From an uncultured Porphyromonadaceae bacterium (lineage in GTDB: Bacteria > Bacteroidota > Bacteroidia > Bacteroidales > Muribaculaceae): a DNA stretch of 6,359 nucleotides. The translations under genes were made by a program, and so were the position numbers. Below, one piece after another: positions 1-6,262 of the stretch. How positions within the stretch are numbered: position 1 is the stretch's first letter; every line of letters starts with the position of its first letter. The notes beneath the pieces were generated by a model, which was given only the letters and a program-made list of their open reading frames with translations, had not been told where the DNA came from and did not search any database. The stretch spans positions 1 through 6,359 of the forward strand of contig CAMWQY010000157.1 in the NCBI GenBank assembly GCA_947176355.1, read 5' to 3'.

Positions 1-701
1 TGATCGTCAACCATGAGCACAGCCATATCCGGCACCTGCATTTTATCGACCTATTTATCGGACGTTTAGTGCTAATCGTCCAATGGTGGAATCCTTTTGC
101 ATGGATACTCTGCAGGGAGATACAGCTGATACACGAGTATCAGGCTGACAGCGACGTGCTCAGTGCAGGACATGACAGCAAAGAATACCAATATCTGCTG
201 CTCGCCAGAGCTACCGCCGACACCAAGTATGGACTTACCAGTGGATTCAGACACTGCGAGCTGAAACGCCGCCTGAAGATGATAAACCGTGGGAGAACCG
301 GAAGAAGAACGGTCGCGACGCTCGGTATGGTGATTTCATCCGTACTCGTCGCTGTCGCGTTTCCGGCCTCCCCGATGATATCCTATGTAAATGGATGCCT
401 CACCGCCATCCGGGTTTACTCTTTCCATGATGATCAGAGGAAGGACAACGCGAAGAGTACCGAGGGACAACCGCATATCATACTCGATGGCACACCGATG
501 CCTTACGAAGATCTGATCTCAATCGACCCAAATGCGATCAAGAGCATAAGCGTGTGGAAGGACCAACCGGAATATCCGAATGGAGTGATTGAAATAGAGA
601 CTAAGCCCGAAATGAGTAGCCACAAACCCGAAAATTCTCCAAAATCTGAAAAAGTTGAAGAAATCAAGGTCATAGGATACGGAATGCAGAAAAAACACTA
701 A
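1..701 (+). CDS. BlaR1/MecR1-like M56 family metallopeptidase with TonB-plug-like C-terminal tail (5' end missing)
   Basis: This is the 3' part of a membrane-embedded zinc protease/sensor of peptidase family M56. The reading frame is open from the left edge (first complete codon at 3), and 232 residues are visible. The GTG at 69 is not the start, because the catalytic HEXXH motif (HEHSH, 12-26) lies upstream of it. The family core continues with NPFAW and HEYQAD (132-149), where the E-x-x-A-D part matches the region expected to supply the third zinc ligand. A hydrophobic segment at about 318-405 should be the last transmembrane helix, followed by a periplasmic tail. That tail (474-605) reads like a short TonB-receptor plug: ILDGTPMP, then IKSISVWKD, then GVIEIETK. 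It ends in VIGYGMQKK, close to the VVVGYGTQKK signature of SusC-type receptors. BlaR1/MecR1 relatives sense an envelope signal and inactivate a BlaI/MecI-type repressor; such a gene would be expected upstream, outside the window. The ligand is unknown, and nothing here points specifically to beta-lactams. Confidence 0.9.
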   Translation, partial: IVNHEHSHIRHLHFIDLFIGRLVLIVQWWNPFAWILCREIQLIHEYQADSDVLSAGHDSKEYQYLLLARATADTKYGLTSGFRHCELKRRLKMINRGRTGRRTVATLGMVISSVLVAVAFPASPMISYVNGCLTAIRVYSFHDDQRKDNAKSTEGQPHIILDGTPMPYEDLISIDPNAIKSISVWKDQPEYPNGVIEIETKPEMSSHKPENSPKSEKVEEIKVIGYGMQKKH

Positions 702-743
702 TATGAAACTCAACTTTCGCATGTACCTTTACTATCACGCAAA

Positions 744-786
744 GTCGCAAAGGGGCAGAGTTTCAAATCTTTAAGAGCTTCGCGAC
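744..786. repeat. imperfect inverted repeat in a probable dispersed intergenic repeat
   Basis: The arms GTCGCAAAG (744-752) and CTTCGCGAC (778-786) are complementary at 8 of 9 positions around a 25-nt loop. The left arm sits in CACGCAAAGTCGCAAAGG (736-753), which has the 'CGCAAAG CGCAAAG' wording of a repeat I recall scattered between genes in Bacteroidales genomes. That recognition is from memory and was not searched. The element may be a decayed copy, since the right arm no longer extends as far as the left. A stem this imperfect is unlikely to be a strong terminator, and no T-run follows it. Confidence 0.4.
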
Positions 787-813
787 AAGGTTTTGGCAAG
801 CTCGCAATGATTA

Positions 814-834
814 CGGCCTGCTTCGCATCGGCCG
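814..834. other. small GC-rich hairpin in the gap before the thioredoxin-like gene
   Basis: CGGCC (814-818) pairs with GGCCG (830-834), and TGC (819-821) pairs with GCA (825-827) around a TTC loop. This gives an eight-pair stem with a 2-nt bulge (TC, 828-829). No U-tract follows directly; the nearest T-run is around 859-863. It could be part of the same repeat element as the inverted repeat at 744-786, a weak attenuator in the leader of the downstream operon, or chance. Confidence 0.35.
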
Positions 835-912
835 GAGTACGCGGAGAGAGCTACGAAGTTTTTAGACTCTGAATATTGAGCTACAATAAATTAAAACAAG
901 TAAAAATTAAAT

Positions 913-2445
913 ATGAAATACAAATACTTCACAAATAGGAATGTCCTCACAATCTTATCCTCAATGGCATTATGCTTTTCCGTTTATGCTGAAAGCAATG
1001 CGCCCGGCAACGCCATAATCACAGGACGGACGACAGCGGTCCCTGACAGCACGGAGATGCTCTTATATAAATGGAACGGCAATGTCGGCGAATGCATAGC
1101 CAGAGACACGGTCATAAATGGAGAATATAGATTTGAGGTTCCCGGACTGACGGAATTGATCAATGCTGATATCATGACGTTTGCGCCCGGTTTCCCACCC
1201 ATGGGCCGAAACCTATATATAGCTCCGGATGCGATGGTTGAGATAGAAGGCAATGATCCATATATCTACACATGGCCGGTAAAAAGCAACGTAAAGGAAC
1301 AAGCGGAATACGACCGTTATCTGTTACATAACAAAGATCTATGGACTCAGTACCAACAGACAGGCATCGCACTCTCCGAAGGGAAAGATTCTTCCGGACA
1401 ATACAGACAACTGCATGACTCCATAAGCCATTTAATCGACAAAAGGGAGATTTCTTTTCTCGAGTCAGCTCCTGCCTCCGAGGTATGGCTCGATCTTTTC
1501 ATGAAAAAAGCACGCTTTATCAAAAACTATAGCGGGGAGATTGCAGAGGAATTGAGAGCCACGTATGAAAGACTTGACGATTCTGTGAAATCCACAGCCA
1601 AAGGAGCTGCAATCAAAATGTATCTCTATCCTGAAGCCACCTTGGCTGTCGGCGACAAGATTCCAGACAATCCACTATACGACCTCGAGGGTAAAGTGCA
1701 TCATTTCCGTGATCTGCTTGGGAAATGGGTCTTGGTGGATATTTGGTCTACAGGATGCGGGCCCTGCATAATGGCGATTCCTGAACTGAATGAATTAAAA
1801 GAGAATAAATCTGATGATTATGAAATCGTCAGTCTCTCGATAGATAATGAAAGTGCGTGGAAAAACGGGACTGCGAAGTTTAATGTCGCAGACATCAACT
1901 GGAACGAAGGCGTTGAAGACAGAGGAATCTACAGCAGACTTCCAAGACATGCTATCCCTGCCTTCTTAATCATTTCTCCCGATGGCACTATCAAAGACAT
2001 CTTTCATGGCCACTCAAAAGGCATCTATGGCCGAAAAATCAGATATTATACCCGACAGAATATGAAGCCTTCATACTCCGAATCAAACGGAACGCGGGTC
2101 GTCATGCATCCAGAATATGAATCAAATTCCACTGACTGCATACTCGATATCGAGAAAATAGAGATGAGCGATAAAGGAACCACTATTTACTTCAATCTCG
2201 ATTTCATTCCAAAGTACTGGATACAAATCTCTCCGAATTCCTTTCTTTCCACTCCTGACGGAAACAGATATGCCATCATCAGCAGTGAAGGCATAACGCC
2301 GGGCGAACATCTATATCCAAACGAGGAAGGACGAGGTTCCTTCACGATCACCTTCCAACCCATCCCACCATCCGCGCCTAACTTCGATTTTATCGAAAAT
2401 GACTCTACAGATGGCTGGGCAATCAAAGGAGTCAAGATCAAATAA
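913..2445 (+). CDS. exported TlpA-like thioredoxin-fold protein (thiol-disulfide oxidoreductase) with N- and C-terminal beta domains
   Basis: This is a 510-residue periplasmic thiol-disulfide oxidoreductase of the TlpA/ResA type common in Bacteroidales. A signal peptide covers residues 1-26, with a hydrophobic core and probable signal peptidase I cleavage after VYA. C21 is not in a proper lipobox. Residues about 33-120 form a beta-rich N-terminal domain of the DUF4369 kind, followed by a helical, charged linker to about 240. The thioredoxin domain spans about 245-370: LGKWVLVDIWSTGCGPC carries the redox pair C282/C285, and P349 in HAIPAF is the expected cis-proline. The first cysteine is preceded by Gly, not the usual Trp. 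Residues about 394-510 form a second beta-rich domain ending in FDFIE (491-495) and GWAIKGVKI, a tail I recognise from other Bacteroidales thioredoxin-like proteins. The ATG follows an A/T-rich stretch, as usual in this phylum. The gene leads a tight cluster with the GLPGLI and receptor genes. Its natural substrate is not evident from sequence; redox activity is inferred from the intact CGPC. Confidence 0.9.
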   Translation: MKYKYFTNRNVLTILSSMALCFSVYAESNAPGNAIITGRTTAVPDSTEMLLYKWNGNVGECIARDTVINGEYRFEVPGLTELINADIMTFAPGFPPMGRNLYIAPDAMVEIEGNDPYIYTWPVKSNVKEQAEYDRYLLHNKDLWTQYQQTGIALSEGKDSSGQYRQLHDSISHLIDKREISFLESAPASEVWLDLFMKKARFIKNYSGEIAEELRATYERLDDSVKSTAKGAAIKMYLYPEATLAVGDKIPDNPLYDLEGKVHHFRDLLGKWVLVDIWSTGCGPCIMAIPELNELKENKSDDYEIVSLSIDNESAWKNGTAKFNVADINWNEGVEDRGIYSRLPRHAIPAFLIISPDGTIKDIFHGHSKGIYGRKIRYYTRQNMKPSYSESNGTRVVMHPEYESNSTDCILDIEKIEMSDKGTTIYFNLDFIPKYWIQISPNSFLSTPDGNRYAIISSEGITPGEHLYPNEEGRGSFTITFQPIPPSAPNFDFIENDSTDGWAIKGVKIK

Positions 2446-2470
2446 ATCATTATACCTTAAATAAAAATTT

Positions 2471-3394
2471 ATGAAACAACTAATTGCAACCGCCATTCTC
2501 ATGGCGGCAGGCTCGGCGTATGCCTCTTCGCCGGCACTTTATGAGTGTATCTACCGTTACGACATGAAAGGAATTTCAGGCGACAAGGAGTTCTTCGAAG
2601 CATCTGACTGCATTCTCCTTATCGGTGAGGATGAATCTAAATTTTACGACTATTCCGCATTTCGCCTCGACTCGGTGTCTGCGATCCCGGGAGTTTCGGA
2701 CGACCTCATAAAGAAATTCAAAGAAGAATATTTGAACAGCGAGACATATTTCGGTCAGGAAGTAAACACCTCTCTAAAAGATGATAAGTTAACAGTATTC
2801 TGCGACATGGCACCCGAGCGCTATAAGTATGAGCAAAAGCTTCCTTTGATGAAGTGGGAAGAGACAGAGGAGACAGCTAAAGTCTGTGGATTTCAGTGCA
2901 AGAAAGCGACATGCGAATATGGCGGCAGGAAATGGCAGGCGTGGTATGCAGAAGAGATAGCTGTCCCGTTCGGTCCCTGGAAGATAGCAGGGTTGCCGGG
3001 GCTGGTGATGAAAGCTATTGATGAAGCTGGCAATCATAGTTTTGAGGCTATAGCTTTCCGTCAGGGAAACGGAGAGTTCGCTCCGTCAAAGATTCCAAAT
3101 CAAGTCGCAATCGGACATGAGAAATTCATTGAGCTGAAAAACGATTATGACAAGAATCCGGAGGCAGCCATCAATCCGGAAAGCATAAGTGAAATATCCG
3201 TCATGCAAGGAGGGAAAATTCTTATCAACGGAATACCGAGCCGACTTAATAAAAACAGAGCAATTCCATTGGAATATACGGCTGCGGAGTTGAACGGGAC
3301 GAAAAAGGAAAAGTCTTCAAAATCTAAGAAAAAGACCTTGAATGATGCATTCCAAGACGTAGAAGTGATCGAAGTGAGAGGAATTCCAAAATAA
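2471..3394 (+). CDS. GLPGLI family exported protein
   Basis: This is a 307-residue member of the GLPGLI family, a Bacteroidetes-specific group of exported proteins of unknown function. The naming motif is at residues 174-179 (GLPGLV) in the typical setting: WQAWYAEEIAVPFGPWKIAG before it and NHSFEAIAF shortly after. A signal peptide covers residues 1-18, with cleavage expected after AYA, so the mature protein should be periplasmic or attached to the envelope. The mature part has six cysteines (C26, C47, C111, C139, C143, C148), the last three in a CGFQCKKATC cluster. The C-terminus has a lysine-rich stretch (278-288, KKEKSSKSKKK) and ends in DVEVIEVRGIPK. The gene starts 25 nt after the thioredoxin-like gene and ends 2 nt before the receptor gene, so cotranscription is very likely. 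Members of this family often sit directly before TonB-dependent receptors, which suggests a role with the receptor. No enzymatic motif is visible. Confidence 0.93.
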   Translation: MKQLIATAILMAAGSAYASSPALYECIYRYDMKGISGDKEFFEASDCILLIGEDESKFYDYSAFRLDSVSAIPGVSDDLIKKFKEEYLNSETYFGQEVNTSLKDDKLTVFCDMAPERYKYEQKLPLMKWEETEETAKVCGFQCKKATCEYGGRKWQAWYAEEIAVPFGPWKIAGLPGLVMKAIDEAGNHSFEAIAFRQGNGEFAPSKIPNQVAIGHEKFIELKNDYDKNPEAAINPESISEISVMQGGKILINGIPSRLNKNRAIPLEYTAAELNGTKKEKSSKSKKKTLNDAFQDVEVIEVRGIPK

Positions 3395-3396
3395 TT

Positions 3397-6066
3397 ATGG
3401 GAATAAGTATGCCAAGGCTGATTGTAATATTCTGTCTGAGTGTCTTGCTGACATTCACAGTTAGAGGAGAGGGTGTATCTGTGATATCAGGGACAGTCTC
3501 CAGCGATTTGGGGCTTCCACTCAAGTCTGTAATGGCGAGAGCTACTATCAATGGGAAAAACGGACCTTTCGTTATGACAGATGATAAAGGCTATTATACT
3601 CTTAGCATAGAATCGGAGGAGTCATCCATCTCATTGAGATTCAGCAAACTCGGATACGAACCGGAAAAGAAAACACTCGACAATAAATCGCAACACCTTG
3701 ACATCACATTGTCGAAAAGCGCACAGGCTCTTCCGGAGGTGACGGTCAGCAATCCGGAAGTGCGATTGCGGGGCGACACCATATCATTCCTCTTGGCGGC
3801 TTTCGCCGGGAAGGGGGATGTTTCGCTGAAGGATGCTCTGAAGAAAGTGCCGGGAGTCGAAGTTTCATCCTCTGGAGAAATTAGCTATAACGGCAAGTCG
3901 ATCTCCAACTTCTATATAGAAGGCATGGACCTCATGGGTGGCAAATATGATATCGCCGCCACCAATATTCCCTCATCATACGTAGATGCCATAGAGATAC
4001 TCAACAATCATAAAGACAAGAAAATAGACCGGGATATGTTCTCCGATAATGTTGCCATGAACGTGCGTCTTAAACCGAAGGCAAAGATACGTCCTACAGG
4101 GACCTATAGTGCTTCCGTCGGTTTGGGCGAGCCGGTGCCTCTTGCAGCTTCAGGAGCGGGAATGCTGTTTCGCGAAGGATTCCAATCTATCCTGACACTG
4201 AAGGGGAGCGACATCAGCGAGTTTTCTGAAAGAGAAAATTACAGATTTTATAATGTCGGAGGCTCAGGGAGCAATGACTATACCGCAGACATATTAGGAA
4301 GGTTATCTGCTTCCGGTCCTCCCCTATCGCGAAGCCGATGGATAAAACCCATAGACACTTCAGCCACAGGAAACTTCATAAAAAAAACCGGTAAGGACGC
4401 TACACTTCGGGCGGACATTGGTTATCCCTTTCTGAAAACAAAATATGATTATTCCGAATCAAGAACTTATTTCGATGGAGACGATGATGTCCTGATAGAG
4501 CAAATGTCAACCCCGGAAAGCAGAAGCCACAAGCCTTCACTGTCGGTAGAATACAAGCTTGATAAAGATGACATTTATCTCACAAACTATTTTTCGGGCA
4601 AGGGGACTTTTTCAACCGACCTCATGACCGTATGCACGTCGTCAAAGGATGTCAGGGAAAAAGAACGACTGAATAACATAATTTTTCGGGATTACGTTGA
4701 TATCAGCTGGAAGAAAAGTGCGATGCGCTGGTATTCAACCACCACATTGGAATTTAATTCATCTCCGGAAGGAAATATCGACATCTCGGAAAGCCATCTG
4801 CCGGGATCACCAGATGCCGACATATCAGGGCGCCATCTTCTGCAGGGTGGCTGGAGCAGGACTTTCTCCATAAGAGAACGGTTGCAGGCAATGCGTGAGA
4901 TAAAGAAGTCACGTATTTTCATTCCGCTCGATATAAGCTATACAGATTCCCGAATCCGGACGCAATTATCTTATCACCCTTCGTCGGGGAATGAACCTAT
5001 AGCTCCTGAAATCGACGGAAGCCGGAATTATCTTTACGGAAGCACATTGAGTATCGGCTTATCTCCGGAATACAGCTACACATCTTCATACGACAGATTT
5101 GTAGTGAGAGCCACGTTGCCTATAACAATGAAGCACATAGACTGGAGCAACAAAGGCACAAGACCATCATACGCAAAAGGGACCCATTTGCTTATAGCTC
5201 CAAACATATACCTGAACTATAAAGCATCTTCCAAGTCTACCTTCAGAATGACGGCTTCCTACAGCAATACCATAGGGGATATACTCGACATGCTGACAGC
5301 CCCGGTGATGCGTGACTATATGTCAGCCCATTGCCACTCAGGGCTGCTCTCGAAAAGAAATACATTCAATGCCAACCTGCATTATGACTTCAAACTTCCG
5401 TTGAGTTTCTGGTTTTTAAATGCGGACGTGGCCTATACCCATACAAAGGAAAACCTCATATCGCGCCAAGATGTAAGCAATGGACTAATAGAAACGTCCG
5501 ACTCCATACTTCCGCATGGCAACGACATTATAAGCGGCAGCCTCGGCATATCGAAAAATATCCGCTCCATAAACACTAAAATATCATTAAAGGGGGGATT
5601 GAGCACGAGCCGAAACAAGATAGACCAGAACGGACAGACCGTATCCTACAGAGGAGACAACCTTTATGTGAGTCCGAGCTTGACTACCCGTCCCTTAGAC
5701 TGGCTTGAGGTGGACTACGAAGGAGACATCTCCGGCGTATATTCCCGATACCTTGGCAGAAAACAATCCTTCAGTTCGCAAAGACATGACCTCGGAATAT
5801 CTTTCTATCCACTCAATCGGCTTCAACTCAGGTTGAAATCATCATTCATACGGAAGGAGATAGAAGATGGACGCTATCGCTCATTATCCCTGTTTGACGC
5901 AAAGGCCGTATATAAATGGAAGAAGATCCGGCTAACAGGCGAGGTGCGTAATATCCTCAATCAAAAGAGCTATTCCTATACCGTATTCAGTGCGCTTGAC
6001 CGGTTTTCCTACGACTACAAGCTCAGGGGAAGGGAGTTCATCCTGTCGTTGGAGTATCGTCTTTAG
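3397..6066 (+). CDS. TonB-dependent receptor with carboxypeptidase-regulatory-like N-terminal domain (non-SusC type)
   Basis: This is an 889-residue outer-membrane active-transport receptor, full length for its group. A signal peptide covers about 1-24. A carboxypeptidase-regulatory-like beta sandwich follows at about 28-106 (ISGTVSS, then TDDKGYYTLSI and LGYEP). The plug spans about 126-228: GDTISF, LKDALKKVPGVEV, ISYNGKSISNFYIEGMDL, and the plug end VAMNVRLKPKAK. The rest (229-889) alternates polar and aromatic residues as in a 22-strand barrel and closes with FILSLEYRL. It lacks the VVVGYGTQKK signature of SusC proteins, and no SusD gene follows, so it is not a classical glycan utilisation system. 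The substrate cannot be told from sequence. The start at 3397 lies 2 nt after the GLPGLI stop; ATG 3409 would give a signal peptide beginning MPRLIV and is a real alternative. Translational coupling with the GLPGLI gene is likely. It is the last gene of the cluster. Confidence 0.93.
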   Translation: MGISMPRLIVIFCLSVLLTFTVRGEGVSVISGTVSSDLGLPLKSVMARATINGKNGPFVMTDDKGYYTLSIESEESSISLRFSKLGYEPEKKTLDNKSQHLDITLSKSAQALPEVTVSNPEVRLRGDTISFLLAAFAGKGDVSLKDALKKVPGVEVSSSGEISYNGKSISNFYIEGMDLMGGKYDIAATNIPSSYVDAIEILNNHKDKKIDRDMFSDNVAMNVRLKPKAKIRPTGTYSASVGLGEPVPLAASGAGMLFREGFQSILTLKGSDISEFSERENYRFYNVGGSGSNDYTADILGRLSASGPPLSRSRWIKPIDTSATGNFIKKTGKDATLRADIGYPFLKTKYDYSESRTYFDGDDDVLIEQMSTPESRSHKPSLSVEYKLDKDDIYLTNYFSGKGTFSTDLMTVCTSSKDVREKERLNNIIFRDYVDISWKKSAMRWYSTTTLEFNSSPEGNIDISESHLPGSPDADISGRHLLQGGWSRTFSIRERLQAMREIKKSRIFIPLDISYTDSRIRTQLSYHPSSGNEPIAPEIDGSRNYLYGSTLSIGLSPEYSYTSSYDRFVVRATLPITMKHIDWSNKGTRPSYAKGTHLLIAPNIYLNYKASSKSTFRMTASYSNTIGDILDMLTAPVMRDYMSAHCHSGLLSKRNTFNANLHYDFKLPLSFWFLNADVAYTHTKENLISRQDVSNGLIETSDSILPHGNDIISGSLGISKNIRSINTKISLKGGLSTSRNKIDQNGQTVSYRGDNLYVSPSLTTRPLDWLEVDYEGDISGVYSRYLGRKQSFSSQRHDLGISFYPLNRLQLRLKSSFIRKEIEDGRYRSLSLFDAKAVYKWKKIRLTGEVRNILNQKSYSYTVFSALDRFSYDYKLRGREFILSLEYRL

Positions 6067-6068
6067 GG

Positions 6069-6140
6069 GTTGTGGAGTTTTGGAGTTGTGAGGTTGTGGA
6101 GTTGTGAGGTTGTGGAGTTGTGGGGTTGTGGGGTTGGGAG
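6069..6140 (+). repeat. tandem array of nine G-rich octamers (GTTGTGRR)
   Basis: Nine head-to-tail 8-bp units start three bases after the receptor stop codon: GTTGTGGA, GTTTTGGA, GTTGTGAG, GTTGTGGA, GTTGTGAG, GTTGTGGA, GTTGTGGG, GTTGTGGG, GTTGGGAG. A degenerate tenth (GTTTTAGG) follows at 6141-6148. The middle units alternate GTTGTGGA/GTTGTGAG, a 16-bp higher-order unit. The + strand has no C from 6062 to 6168 (107 nt). The array is intergenic, so a change in copy number would not shift a reading frame. Confidence 0.92.
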
Positions 6141-6149
6141 GTTTTAGGG
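6122..6149 (+). other. possible G-quadruplex-forming tract at the end of the octamer array
   Basis: Four G-runs of three or more occur at 6122-6125, 6130-6133, 6136-6138 and 6147-6149, with loops of 4, 2 and 8 nt. The last loop is slightly longer than the usual 7-nt search limit but contains a GG that could help. Because the G-rich strand is the coding strand, both the DNA and the operon's 3' transcript could fold. This rests on pattern only. Confidence 0.4.
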
Positions 6150-6193
6150 ATTATGAAGGGGAAAGAGACAGATTAGGTAGATTTTCGAGAGAA

Positions 6194-6227
6194 TTTGTGT
6201 GATTTAACTATTTTTTTATTAATTTTG
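6194..6227 (+). promoter_or_regulatory. Bacteroidetes-type promoter for the Na/Pi-cotransporter gene
   Basis: TAATTTTG (6220-6227) is an exact match to the Bacteroidetes sigma-70 -7 element TAnnTTTG and is followed by CA, a common context. An upstream TTTG (6194-6197) is a candidate -33 element with a 22-nt spacer, about one base longer than usual. The tract between them is T-rich. Transcription should start around 6234, leaving a leader of about 30 nt before the ATG at 6263. This marks the right-hand gene as a separate transcription unit from the receptor cluster. Confidence 0.72.
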
Positions 6228-6262
6228 CATCTGAATCAAAAATCTACACATACCCCTCGGAT

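Noticed and set aside
69..71. GTG as start codon of the M56 gene
   Set aside because: The frame is open to the left edge and contains the HEHSH zinc motif upstream of this GTG, so it is an internal valine.
788..795. AGGTTTTG as a -7 promoter element for the cluster at 913
   Set aside because: It lacks the conserved TA of TAnnTTTG and would leave a leader of over 100 nt; no good promoter was found in 702-912.
970..976. Cysteine 21 of the thioredoxin-like protein as a lipoprotein attachment site
   Set aside because: The residues before it (SMAL) do not fit a lipobox, which needs a small residue at -1; a signal peptidase I site after VYA is better.
2446..2470. Terminator or promoter between the thioredoxin-like and GLPGLI genes
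   Set aside because: The gap is only 25 nt of A/T-rich sequence with no hairpin and no TAnnTTTG element; it looks like an ordinary translation initiation region.
3397..6066. SusC-type glycan receptor of a polysaccharide utilisation locus
   Set aside because: The receptor lacks the VVVGYGTQKK signature before its plug, no SusD gene follows, and no glycan enzymes are present in the window.
6069..6148. CRISPR array
   Set aside because: The units are 8 bp, contiguous and without spacers, so this is a simple tandem repeat.
6211..6217. T-run as an intrinsic terminator for the receptor operon
   Set aside because: No stable hairpin precedes it; the run sits within the spacer of the promoter at 6194-6227 and is better explained as part of it.
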